From Anisus vortex (Eukaryota > Mollusca > Gastropoda > Planorbidae), in contig OX421499.1 of assembly GCA_949126835.1 (NCBI GenBank), forward strand, positions 30,046,490-30,110,489: DNA of 64,000 nt. Reading direction: 5' to 3'. The notes under the pieces were generated by a model that was given only the letters and a program-made list of their open reading frames with translations, did no database searches and was not told where the DNA came from. Numbering within the stretch: the stretch's first letter is position 1; every line of letters begins with the position of its first letter. Shown piece after piece: positions 29,701-38,808 of this stretch. Both the position numbers and the translations under genes were made by a program.

Positions 29701-32700
29701 ACCTATCACAATATGAGATGTCGAATCATTCATGATGGAAAACTAACAGAGGCGTTCGAGATAGAGTCAGGAGTTCGACAGGGCTGTCTACTTTCACCAT
29801 TCCTCTTTTTACTAGTAATAGATTGGGTCATGAAGAATACTACAGAAAACAGAAAAAATGGAATCCAATGGACCCTGTTTAAACAGCTTGAAGACCTAGA
29901 CTTTGCAGATGACATAGCCCTATTAGCTCAAAGTCATAAGCAAATGCAAGAAAAAACTGCAATACTAGATTCCTGGGCACAACAGCTAGGACTTAAAATA
30001 AATGATAGGAAGTCCAAGATAATGAGAATAAACTCCAAAAGTACTGATGCAGTGGAAGTAAGAGGAAGGGTGCTGGAAGAAGTAGACAACTTCACATATC
30101 TAGGAAGTATAGTTGACAAGGAAGGGGGATCTAGAACAGATATTAAAGTAAAGATACAAAAAGCAAGAGGAGCCTTTGCTATGCTAAAAAATATCTGGAA
30201 AACAAAACAAATTAGAACCAAAACTAAATTAAGAATCTTTAATTCTAACGTAAAATCTGTCTTACTATATGGCTCAGAAAGTTGGAGATTAACAAAGGGG
30301 GATTTGAACAAACTACAAACTTTTGTGAATGGCTGCCTACGTAGAATAATGGATATCAAATGGTATGACAAGATTACAAATGCAACTGTATGGGAAAGGA
30401 CAGCACATATTCCAGTTGAACAAGAAATACAAAAAAGGAGATGGAGATGGATAGGCCACACATTGAGGAAACCAACGACAAACTTGACCAGACAAGCTCT
30501 TTCGTGGAATCCCCAGGGTGCAAGACGAAGAGGTAGACCAAAGAACACCTGGCGGAGGGAAGTAGAAAAGGATGTGCAGGTGATCGGGAGAACTTGGAAG
30601 GAGTTGGAGAAGATAGCCAGAGACAGGAGGTCATGGAAAGAGATTGTTGATGGCCTATGCTCCACTAGGAGATGATAATGGCGAAGAAGAAGATACCTTC
30701 ATATATCACCGCATAATATAAAATTTTAAATAATTGTAAACGTTTTCTATACAGGCTATATAAGCATACAGATATTGTGAAATTATATTAATTTGAGGGA
30801 TATCCTCTTGTTAAGATAAATTTGAAATATCAAATCGGAAATCTGAAATCGATCAAGGTTGTTGTTTATTTTTTATTATTCGGTGTGGGGGATGGGGGTG
30901 CATTTTGGTGGCATACATATACTATTTTTTTACGTTAAATTGAAGGATATACTTTATAATAACATTTTATTGGAATCGCGAAAAACAATTCAGTTAATGA
31001 TTTGCAGACACTAACCACTTGTATTTGATATTTTTTGGCTTGCGATATAATACAAACAAAACCAACCAAATGTAGGATAGTCGGCACATTCTTTTGCACA
31101 GGAGACGCAAAGACAAGTTTTTATCCGCTGAAACTGAACGCTTTCGAACAGACAAACGACAGAATGATTTATTTTGGTTTATTTGAAAAAGATCAGCGAG
31201 AGCTAATGAAAAAAAAAATTACATGACACGCAGAAGCCATTAAAAAAACACAATTTTTTCGGGGAGGGGGGGGGGGGGGTCATCCGCGTGCCAATGAAAA
31301 GGGGTCCGCGTGCCGTCTGGCGCGCGTGCCATAGGTTGCCGACCCCTGCTCTACTGCATTACTTGGCAGGCTAATGAATGGGTTCAAGTTGGCATTAACT
31401 GATCCTAAAGCCTTAAACCTCTTCACTTAGGCCTACTAAACGCAGACAAATCTTATATTCTTGATTGGCATGTTACAGAGTGCACAAATTATACGAATAT
31501 TTTTTTGTATATTAATTAATTAATATGAGACTTATATAGCGCATATCCCGTTCCTGTTGGGAACAGTTCTATGCGCTGCTGTAAACATAGTGCTGCCTGC
31601 TGGCGCAAATACGTTTACAGGCCCAAAACTCCTGCAGGGTGACAGGGATCCGCCGGTGGCAGGGATCGAACCCGCGACCTGTCCGATGGTTTTTGGTATT
31701 CATTATTATGAATAAAAGCCCAGCCTGTTTGTCGGTTCGGAACGCTCAGCAGCAGTGGGGGAAAACTAGTTTTTGCGACTCATGTATGCCTACATATATC
31801 AAAAGGATGCGCCAAAGACACTCGTTAATTGTAACCTGCCATTAGATTTCGTGTTGTCTGTGTTTATATCGCACAGTGTTTGTAGTGTTTGCAGGCATTT
31901 CATGAATTGATTTGTGCGAATCAAAAAGGTTTTAAAAATATTTCTTCCACATAAAAAAAAAGTCGTAGGACACCATATTCAAATGATTTCCTTACAACTA
32001 ACAACAAAACCGAAATTCGGTTTTAAATCTTTCCGATTTTTCTTTAACATCCCTTTTCTATATAGCCAAAACGATTATTTATTAAGCTTTGTCCTTGACC
32101 CAAGACTTCTGCAGGGCGACAAATATTGGATTGCGAAAGAACTAGAGCCCTCAGGTCGTCATGTTATTCCTAAAAAATTAGTTATGTTTAATTTTCTTTT
32201 CATTTGAAATATTTAGGCTACTCCCCCTCTCCAAACCTGTTTCATACAAAAATATATCTAGTTGCTAACTGTTATAGCTGATTTTTTAAAATTATTTTAA
32301 CGGAAAGATATCTTTTTTCAACATCAGAATTACATAACTGCATTAACATCTCCTGAATGTCGAAGCTGTGTTCAAGGGATGCGGTTGCATCCTTTATTTA
32401 CCAAGAAGAGGCGGGAAGAGATTGAGCGAACGACACATGCTGTTCTGACATTGGAAGATAATAGCGATGATCTGAGAATTTATGGCACAGATCAATCTGT
32501 TGCAAGAGCGAAAACATTGGTAATTTGAAAAATAAAGTTGTTTAAAAAGTAAATAGTATCGGTAAAAAATGATTATGAAATGAAAGGGCACCTATCACAT
32601 TTTATGTTGATTTTGACTGTTAGTCTGTTTCGCACCGTACGTCGCATTGGGCGGGAAAGATTTTCCCGAGTTCTCTGTCTGATACAACCCATTCCAATCT

Positions 32701-33776
32701 ACACCGATGGAATGCAAGTCTCTCTTGCAGGTTGCTCTCCAGGTGTCATTGTCTCCATTTTCATTCTACAGTTTCTGAATGAATTCCACTCTTAGGTAGG
32801 CCTATCTGTTATCTGGCATCCGAAGTATAAGACCTATCCACCTCCCTCTTCTCCAGGTCTGCCATTGTTGGTAGCATTAGCACTGTGTTTAGGGACTTCT
32901 TCTTTTTTTGATGTGATCGGATAATAACTTATGCCCAGAATTTTCCTTAAAAACCTTTTATGAAATACGTTTAATTTGTGCATGATTATCTTAGTTGATT
33001 ATTACTGCCTAACAAAATGTGTTTTTTAAAGAGGCATTGAAAATAATAATAAATGCAATTTCAACCTGTTTCAGATAAATGACTTACTTTCTCAAAATAC
33101 CCGAGAGACTTTAGGTAATACCCAAGGGACTTTAGGTAACCTATTTTGTATTTAAAAGCCTACATTGCAGATTACAATAGCTGTAGGGCCTACATTTTAA
33201 AACTTATCTGTTATATTTTGTCCAGTTGAACCCCCCCCCCCATTTGCTGTTTTTTTTTAATGAATGCTTGTATGCTAATTTTGTGCATCAACAGTTTCAC
33301 CTGCCAGACAGTCAACAGTAACAACTCATGTTTCACCATCAGTTTCTTCTCTGGTGAGTACAAGTGGCCAAAGAACAAAACTTCAAGACACAACTAGTAC
33401 TAGACCCAACCTCCATCAACATGGACAAGGGTTTCAGCAGAAGGAAAATTACAGACAAAAAACGTACCCATGCCACACAGCCCAGCAAGATAGCAGACGT
33501 GTTGCTCCGGCCCAGCAAGATAGCAGACGTGCTGCTCCGACCCAGCAAGATAGCAGACGTGCTGCTCCGGACAGGGTAAGTCAAGGGTCAACCAGAGACT
33601 CAAATAGTGTTATTAATCATGGGGCAGGGATTTCAAAAAGACCTATTGTCATTTCTGATGATGAAGAAACTACTGAAATAGTCCGTGGAGATGTAGGTGA
33701 AGTGGCAGCAAACCCCATTGTCATTTCTGATGGTGAAGAAGAAGATATGGATGTTGACTCTGCAGACACATATTAA
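17795..33776 (+). CDS. N4BP1/KHNYN paralogue without ribonuclease domain, complete reading frame
   Basis: Exons 17795-17977, 32328-32519, 33075-33114 and 33295-33776 join in phase to 298 residues from ATG to TAA. Exon 2 has the same length (192 nt) and phase as the first visible exon of the gene at 364-5395, and its protein is clearly homologous (TSPECRSCVQGMRLHPLF against SSPECHHRVQGMKLNPIF). Exon 3 is shortened from 163 to 40 nt but keeps the phase. Residues 1-135 form the KH-like region; QWIHVDGNIDECYSAK recalls the IWLQLEG...RAKEY region of KHNYN. The tail has three AQQDSRRAAP-type repeats (201-230) and two SUMO-interaction-like motifs, PIVISDDEE (255-263) and PIVISDGEEED (279-289). No NYN or CoCUN domain follows. 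Intron 1 is 14.3 kb of nested transposons. It could be a functional regulator or a decaying duplicate; all four splice junctions and the frame are intact. Confidence 0.75.
19890..20240. repeat. Degenerate CGACA-TTCGTCTAC short repeats
   Basis: About twenty irregular copies of a 16-18-bp unit built from GCGACAGTTCGTCTACCG occur, with variants such as CGACACTTCGTATAA and GACGATTCGTCTACC. Spacing is uneven and the copies diverge by several bases, so this is an old array. Confidence 0.8.
20326..20480 (+). mobile_element. tRNA-derived SINE (family 1), plus strand
   Basis: A box-A-like sequence (TGGTCCAGCGG) is followed after about 50 bp by a box-B-like sequence (GGGTTCTATCC), then the family's core 'ccctgtcgccctgcaggag' and the tail CGTAATAATCTTCTATCTAG. 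It is not a functional tRNA gene, because the clover-leaf cannot be completed. Confidence 0.75.
20581..20700. repeat. 60-bp direct duplication
   Basis: Two head-to-tail 60-bp copies share AAGATATCGTCGCTCGTTGG at 20601 and 20661, differing at a few positions. Confidence 0.85.
21895..22292 (-). pseudogene. hAT transposase remnant of element B
   Basis: The minus-strand frame 21895-22152 contains RQFKSLLQEIDSEYGDHLLY and FNWLSQDEVLNR. This corresponds to the 'hRQFxxFLxEixxEYGDvLY...vRWLSRGKVLKRF' block of GTF2IRD2/ZBED5/FAM200-type hAT transposases. The frame changes near 22100-22150, and the upstream part is cut off by the LINE at 22305. The gene is inactive. Confidence 0.65.
22512..24333 (+). 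CDS. LINE ORF, 5' part: endonuclease and start of reverse transcriptase
   Basis: About 607 codons are open from ATG to the insertion point. Residues 25-270 form an exonuclease/endonuclease/phosphatase fold: NWNVRTMYE near the start, LGVSEARW, YAPTNEQE, MGDFNAKIG and the SDHHLLVG end with the catalytic Asp/His. A lysine-rich linker follows. The reverse transcriptase then begins (LKNGKAAGPDGIPAEAIK, LPKKGDLTDCSNYRGIMLL) and is cut within the DEQAGF motif by the LTR element at 24334. The next three codons in the track belong to the LTR. Confidence 0.9.
24334..26024 (+). repeat. 5' LTR
   Basis: 1691 bp, TG...CA. It contains a small internal tandem repeat near 25552-25650 (unit about TTTTTAGTGGGGAGTTGAAG). 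Compared with the 3' LTR I see one base substitution (TGTGGAAGCCC/TGTGAAAGCCC), one C-run length difference near the 3' end and one fewer copy of the roughly 25-bp unit. Confidence 0.93.
26027..26048 (+). other. Primer-binding site, tRNA-Leu-like
   Basis: TGGTGTCTAGAAGTGGGATT begins two bases after the 5' LTR. It matches the complement of a tRNA-Leu 3' end (TGGTGTCAGAAGTGGGATT as used by several Ty3/gypsy elements) apart from one extra T. The tRNA identity is from memory. Confidence 0.65.
26145..27701 (+). CDS. Gag-like protein with zinc knuckle and truncated protease
   Basis: 518 codons from ATG. Residues about 1-215 are a retrotransposon Gag capsid-like region (FHGSNHPGDVESFIEDI near residue 24, then a helical domain). 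A single CCHC knuckle, CDNCCSPDHLAGEC, is at about 262-275. The retropepsin-type EATIDTGSLVST segment (about 322-333) carries the DTG active site. Homology stops near residue 405. The last hundred or so residues are Phe/Leu/Cys-rich and look like U-rich non-coding DNA read through after a deletion of pol, not a real membrane domain. The reading frame down to that point is intact. Confidence 0.8.
   Translation: MAGEEQATQTVYVVLHCEEPIKLFHGSNHPGDVESFIEDIRGAWRARRVTENEEKRDVLWAHLGESVRAECRCHPPEARSNPEELIRVLQSVYGEKRSISKLMDLFLTVHQHVSETVRAYSHRLQAAFDALLARQTCLSVALTDAVILRDHFAENLLDPLLRKYLREETHKYPRTSFLGLRDTAIRWSEEECYDHSMHSVATTVEPKQPGPELEKLVLALAKQVGELSTTIEYLQRSQQSPDAHPYPQRSGEPDHYGYHAGYCDNCCSPDHLAGECLKGRQSTVGANGTIHHKDEDSTLSSQIIGTRPAANVSLNGLCCEATIDTGSLVSTVTESLFTNQTASVLPEVGDTQTVRPQSVMFKVVVPTGPVVNKGMVQAAPLHCLKVVKETVSLDPMIVNVRSVCQTRRQAVPGEDSALFSLHFCLLFICNHFLSFFCVFMKMIYLLFVCLYYPFYDMLTLLCSVHRFFLFGVLGRYVYLIVTLMSDVLRIGTAFFVPVRLSQFPPIFRLHAFYVCPNG
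27788..29502 (+). repeat. 3' LTR
   Basis: 1715 bp, nearly identical to the 5' LTR. It carries one additional roughly 25-bp TTTTTAGTGGGGAGTTGAAG unit, which with a single C deletion explains the 24-bp length difference. The purine-rich AAGAAAGTTAGGAGATGAA immediately before it may be the polypurine tract. Confidence 0.93.
29507..30675 (+). CDS. LINE ORF, 3' part: reverse transcriptase core and C-terminus
   Basis: Continues the frame of 22512-24333 exactly after the 4-bp duplication: the first codons give RQNKSCLDQIAALRI, completing the DEQAGFR-type motif. Further on are FIDFEKAFDSVDRENLW, GVRQGCLLSPFLF, the catalytic FADDIALL (29901 on), LGLKIN and FTYLGS motifs, then the basic RRRGRPKNTWRRE tail, ending TGA at 30673-30675. 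No stop or frameshift is seen in roughly 390 codons, so the LINE was intact, or almost so, when it was interrupted. Confidence 0.9.
31555..31690 (-). mobile_element. tRNA-derived SINE (family 1 head), minus strand
   Basis: The reverse complement contains the B box GGGTTCGATCC (plus strand 'ggatcgaaccc') and the 'ctgcagggtgacaggga' core of family 1. The tail differs from the other copies ('ctgtaaacg...'). Confidence 0.65.
33480..33570 (+). repeat. 30-bp in-frame coding repeat, three copies
   Basis: Three copies of a 30-bp unit (CCCAGCAAGATAGCAGACGT plus GCTGCTCCGG) in the last exon of the paralogue encode AQQDSRRAAP-like decapeptides. They sit at the position where the full-length relative has unrelated linker sequence. 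Confidence 0.9.
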
Positions 33777-33847
33777 CCCTTTTAAACTGAAATATTTTTT
33801 TTCTTACACATAAGGCTTGAAATTATTTAAACACTGAATTTTTCCTC

Positions 33848-34175
33848 TTATATCTTATCTTATATTACAGACGCTCCTTCTATAACTAAGATTATTGCGT
33901 CCTACGTTCATCTGTGGTCCAAGTCTAGTCTTGCATCTTTATTAATGTTCTAAATGATATTAAGTTACTGGTTTTCCTAGTATGTTCAGGTAACCCATTC
34001 CATGCCCGAATGCTACTGGGGAAGAAAGATTACTTATATGCATTTGTTCTCGCATAAGGGATAAGGAAAGTGTTTTTGTCCTTATGTTTATCTGAGCATT
34101 GCAACAGTTGTTTTTGGGTAGCATTTCTTAATTCGAGTTTAATGCCTTGTGCAAATTTACTTACATTTTATTAAT
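33848..34175 (-). mobile_element. LINE 3' end with C-terminal coding tail
   Basis: On the minus strand a decayed frame reads FLIPYARTNAYK, then after a one-base shift SFFPSSIRAWNGLPEHTRK, ending TAG. This is the conserved end of LINE reverse transcriptases. The 3' untranslated part contains CGCAATAATCTTAGTTATAG and ends in ATAAGATAAGATA. It is the longest of the three related remnants here and lies 70 bp beyond the stop of the paralogue. Confidence 0.75.
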
Positions 34176-34946
34176 ACAACAAATGTAAAAAAATTGCCTT
34201 TAAAAACTATGTGGGGGCCACTTTTGGTGATTCCTGTTGCATGCCCCTATTTCAAATCCTTGTTTCTGTCACAATTTAAATGATAATTACTAATAAAAAA
34301 CATGAAATAAAAAGAAAGGTTGATGTCAATTATTATTGTATATTTTTTTAACAAAACCTTGCAATATTTATTTATGTATTATATATGTTTGTGTAGATTC
34401 AAATAATGATAAATAAAAAAACTCTTCTAGAATTATTATCTCTATTAGCCAAGTATTCATAATTTAAATGTGCACTTCCTACTTTTACAGGATTTATGAA
34501 CATTAAATTTTCATGCTTTTGTTTAACTTAATTTTTTTTTAGTTCATTAGATATTTAAAACACATCTGATTTTTTAAAATCTGTTTTTAAATATAAATGT
34601 ATATTTCTTGTGTTATATATATATATATACTGAATAAAATATTAATCGTCATATGAAAACAACATAGAACACTGTTTTTTTTTCAAATCAATTATGCAAA
34701 TAAGTTGAAATTCTTCTTTTATTTAAAAACCACCCACAAATATGAGAATAATATATTACAATTTTGTTTTAAAAGTAATAAAAGCTGAGCAGACAGTTAT
34801 TGAACAAAGTTAAATTTTAGGAATGTTACATCCATATAATGTTAATGAATAACATTTAAAGCCAATGAAAAACCTGATGACCCAACACTGCTGCACCAAA
34901 ATCACTTGACCTTTGTGTGGCTCTCTACTCCACTGATCTACACTTA
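34176..34946. other. Intergenic AT-rich DNA
   Basis: No gene seen. It has homopolymer T/A runs and a short (TA)n at about 34615-34630. Confidence 0.4.
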
Positions 34947-35421
34947 CACTGAGCTCTAATATATGGAGTGCTCAAAGGAAGTAAATTGTAGGAGAAAATT
35001 AGGACTTTTAAATATAGATAAATGCACTGTTTGGCATTAAGCTTTATATACATGTCTAAATAATAAATATTCTACTTACTCAATTAACATATATATGTGG
35101 TATTCAAAGCAAGAAAAATCCAGAAAAATCATCAATAAATCTTTTGACTTTGCCATTAAATTAATGATACTCATTAAAATTACACAATTTACTCGTATTA
35201 TCATATAAGAGAGTATAAGCAAACATATATATATATAATGTATGTTCAGTATAAAAGAGTTCATTTTTATCAAATTTCAATGACGCAATTATAAAAAGTT
35301 TATATATTTTTGGTACTTCCATACAGTGCACTTATCTATATTTAAAAGTCCGCATTTTCTCCTCTTTTTTTTTCTTCTTTATGTCAATTGCTTGAGCACT
35401 CCATGTATATATAGCTCAGTG
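34947..35421. mobile_element. Foldback mariner-like MITE, TA flanks
   Basis: The ends are CACTGAGCT and AGCTCAGTG, each bordered by TA (34945-34946 and 35422-35423). Roughly 100-bp arms are inverted repeats: GGAGTGCTCAA near the left pairs with TTGAGCACTCC on the right, and GACTTTTAAATATAGATAA with its complement. The total of 475 bp and lack of coding capacity fit a Tc1/mariner-type miniature element. Confidence 0.75.
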
Positions 35422-36486
35422 TACGTTTACATTAGGCACTGAACTATATATATATATATATATAATTTTTCAAAGATGACATTTTTGTTTTATCTTTAGG
35501 TGATGTAAATTGTTGATAAAATTAAGATGTTCTAATGAAAACAAAAATTGAAGGCAAAAGATGTTTTAAAATGGTCCAATGGTTAAGCATATGAACCTAT
35601 ATCTTGTCAACAGAAGTATAACTTAACATGTTGTAATCGCTTGTGCCCACTAGTGCTTGTTGAACTTATAAATTAATGTAGAATTTATAATTAGAGCATT
35701 AAAAGGAAGATTGAAAACATTCACTTGTAAAAAAAAATATGGAAATTTGTGTAGCTGTCTTATATCAAGGTCATGAATGGAAACAACATGTTTCACCAGT
35801 CAACAGAATACAAATAGATACGGTACAAATGAACAGCATTATGAACAGAATAAATGCATGTAACAATTTGAGTAAATAAATTCTGTAAAAAAGAAAAAAA
35901 AATCTTTTTGAACATTGACCGTAAATAATATATATAGATACATACCTATATAAATGATTTTTAAAAAAAACGTGTTTGTCTAATAAAATAATATACATAT
36001 CCAACAATGTAACTTCAACCATTTGGACATTTATCCATAAAGTTTTGTGGTCTCTCAACTCTTTCAAAAAACTAAAGAGTAGTTCATCCAAACAAAAAGA
36101 GATATTTACATAAACTGCATGAGCAAGACACAAAAAAAAAACTTGTTTTATAGTCAACAATTATTTTCATTACATTCAACCATGAACTTTCTGCAACTTG
36201 AAATGTAGTTTTGAAAAACAAAATTAAACTTTATACCATTGTTGGATAATGCAGGTGATAAAAATATTAATATGAATGACTGTATTTAAAAAACAATGGC
36301 CGTAAACTAAATGAAAGTAAAAATTATATAAAATAGATAACTTTATACAAATTGTTTTAATATCCACTGATAGAGTGTATTAAATATAAATTCTCTGCAA
36401 GTAAATAATACTTTCTTGACTTGATGGTGGCTAAACCCATGCACCATACTAAAACCAGAAAAAGTAAACAAGGAAAACTTTGAATA
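35422..36486. other. Intergenic AT-rich DNA
   Basis: A (TA)n run lies near 35447-35464. The minus-strand frame 35771-36160 is low-complexity Phe/Leu/Ile-rich and is not supported as a gene. Confidence 0.4.
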
Positions 36487-37618
36487 TCGTATAGGCCTAT
36501 ACTCGCGTATAAGTCACACTTTTTTTACGGAAAATGTTGACAAAAAGTAGGAGTGCAACTTATACAACCGACATTGTTTTTACATAACCCGTATAGTTGG
36601 CTAGAGTGATGTAGAATTACTAGGATATGCGTAGGCCTACAAATTACATTAAGCAGACTTTCCTAGGTGTTAATATACTATCTTTATATACAGGTAACTG
36701 AAATTGACAAATATTTTAGGTTTTTCAGACCCCTCCCTCCCAACTCCCTTTTCTTTTGAACTTTTGTATTGCTGAAACGTAGCGCAAGTCTAAGGCGGCA
36801 TTTTTTTAAGGCCTATTGAACGAAAATTACAGTATGGAAAGAATCGTAAATGTCTGAAAACTCGTCTACGCCTATAATGTAGGTATAAGCTTGTAGACTA
36901 GTAGCTTAAGATGCGTTTTATTTAGGACCTTTGGCCTAGGCCTATAGGCCTACTAATAAGGCAGTGTTTAGCATTCTGAGAAAACCGCGCCATGACTAAG
37001 CAATGTTTCCAAAACAATGAATGCTGACATCTGAATTTTTTTTCAAATCTATATAAAAAATAATGCGTAAAATGACAATAGTGTGTTTCCTTTTTCATTA
37101 GTTGCATGTAAGAGTTTTAAAAAAAAAAACAGCTTATTGTCACCCACACAGTCGCGTTTGAAATCATGACAAACTATGTAAATGGTAATTAGGGCACGCG
37201 TATAGCTCTCATCAATACCGGCGCCGTTCAGTCTAGACACATCTAGAAAGCCACACTTCAAAGATTTTTTTTGTGTCGGCCCACTATACTGTGACTATAG
37301 GGATAGAAACTTGAGTAAGGACAGGGACTTAGGTGGAGAAACAGATCGGCTACCTTACTTTCTCATATGACTAATGGCTGTATTGATAGGTTGTTTAAAA
37401 TAAATCGCTGCCTTTATTTGATTATTGAAACCATTTTTAAGGAAAGCTTCCAAATAAGGGTGAATATTTAGTAACTTTTATGTTTAAAAGGTATGCATTT
37501 TGGAGAAGTTAAAAGGCAGTGTAACCCCTGAAAGTCACATGCGGGTCCTTGACAACATCTAAGAAAAAAAATCTTCAACTAGGGGATGCGACTTATACGC
37601 GAGTATAATAATATACAG
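36487..37618. mobile_element. TA-flanked DNA transposon copy 1 (TATACTCGCGTATAAGTC ends)
   Basis: The inverted ends (ACTCGCGTATAAGTCACAC on the left, GCGACTTATACGCGAGTAT on the right) are bordered by TA. The interior matches the element at 52538-53723 in opposite orientation, for example around 'ggcagtgtttagcattc' and 'cgcgccatg'. No transposase frame is recognised. TA duplication and termini suggest a pogo/Tc1-type non-autonomous element. Confidence 0.75.
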
Positions 37619-37745
37619 TAAATACAAATCTGATATACAATGTTACGTTGGGCTGAAACAAATTCTTTTTCACTGACATTTGTGATGTGACCCCAAGGAA
37701 TGGTACTGAAGTAAGCAAAATAAGATTAGTTTCAGGTGTATAATA

Positions 37746-38808
37746 AAAGATAGTTTATTTATCTAAAGATAGTTTATTTATCTATAGATAGTTTATTTAT
37801 CTATAGATAGTTTATTTATCTAAAGATAGTTTATTTATCTATAGATAGTTTATTTATCTAAAGATAGTTTATTTATCTATAGATAGTTTATTTATCTAAA
37901 GATAGTTTATTTATCTAAAGATAGTTTATTTATCTAAAGATAGTTTATTTATCTAAAGATAGTTTATTTATCTAAAGATAGTTTATTTATCTAAAGATAG
38001 TTTATTTATCTAAAGATAGTTTATTTATCTAAAGATAGTTTATTTATCTAAAGATAGTTTATTTAGCTAAAGATAGTTTATTTATCTAAAGATAGTTTAT
38101 TTATCTAAAGATAGTTTATTTATCTAAAGATAGTTTATTTATCTAAAGATAGTTTATTTAGCTAAAGATAGTTTATTTATCTAAAGATAGTTTATTTATC
38201 TAAAGATAGTTTATTTAGCTAAAGATAGTTTATTTATCTAAAGATAGTTTATTTATCTAAAGATAGTTTATTTATCTAAAGATAGTTTATTTATCTAAAG
38301 ATAGTTTATTTATCTAAAGATAGTTTATTTAGCTAAAGATAGTTTATTTATCTAAAGATAGTTTATTTATCTAAAGATAGTTTATTTATCTAAAGATAGT
38401 TTATATAGTTTATTTATCTAAAGATAGTTTATTTAGCTAAAGATAGTTTATTTATCTAAAGATAGTTTATTTATCTAAAGATAGTTTATTTATCTAAAGA
38501 TAGTTTATTTATCTAAAGATAGTTTATTTATCTAAAGATAGTTTATTTATCTAAAGATAGTTTATTTAGCTAAAGATAGTTTATTTATCTAAAGATAGTT
38601 TATTTATCTAAAGATAGTTTATTTATCTAAAGATAGTTTATTTATCTAAAGATAGTTTATTTATCTAAAGATAGTTTATTTATCTAAAGATAGTTTATTT
38701 ATCTAAAGATAGTTTATTTATCTATAGATAGTTTATTTATCTATAGATAGTTTATTTATCTATAGATAGTTTATTTATCTATAGATAGTTTATTTATCTA
38801 TAGATAGG
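37746..38808. repeat. 19-bp satellite, about 56 copies
   Basis: More than 1 kb of the 19-mer TAGTTTATTTATCTAAAGA is repeated head to tail. Three variants are non-randomly placed: CTATAGA units cluster at both ends of the array, AGCTAAAGA units recur in the interior, and CTAAAGA units fill the rest. One truncated unit occurs near 38401. Confidence 0.97.

Larger units (their letters stand above)
22305..30692 (+). mobile_element. Non-LTR retrotransposon with APE-type endonuclease, interrupted by an LTR element
   Basis: It is flanked by a 12-bp target duplication, ATACCTTGATAT (22293-22304) and ATACCTTCATAT (30693-30704), with one mismatch. It has a 5' untranslated region starting CCCCGCCGAGAACC, a single ORF (22512-24333 continued at 29507-30675) and a short 3' end of GAAGAAG type. 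Without the 5.2-kb insert the element is about 3.2 kb. By domain order and the terminal GRPKNTW...LCSTRR stretch it looks like the RTE-like group with craniofacial-development-protein-2-like endonucleases. Clade assignment by eye is tentative. Confidence 0.9.
20965..31348 (-). mobile_element. hAT element B, host of the nested retrotransposons, duplication CTCTACTG
   Basis: The left end CAGAGGTCGGCAACC and right end GGTTGCCGACCCCTG are flanked on both sides by the identical octamer CTCTACTG (20957-20964 and 31349-31356). The element is about 2 kb once the inserted LINE (22305-30692 plus duplication) is discounted. A minus-strand hAT transposase remnant lies at 21895-22292. It sits in intron 1 of the paralogue gene. 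Confidence 0.9.

Noticed and set aside
29934..30665. 243-codon minus-strand open frame
   Set aside because: Complement of the LINE reverse-transcriptase frame, low-complexity Phe/Leu/Ser; not a gene.
31914..32207. 97-codon plus-strand frame before the second exon of the paralogue
   Set aside because: No similarity to the family, no splice-phase fit, and the first exon at 17795 already joins in phase.
35771..36160. 129-codon minus-strand frame
   Set aside because: Low-complexity AT-rich translation without a recognised motif or splice context.
37746..38808. CRISPR-like array
   Set aside because: Units are contiguous 19-mers without spacers, in a eukaryotic genome; it is a satellite.
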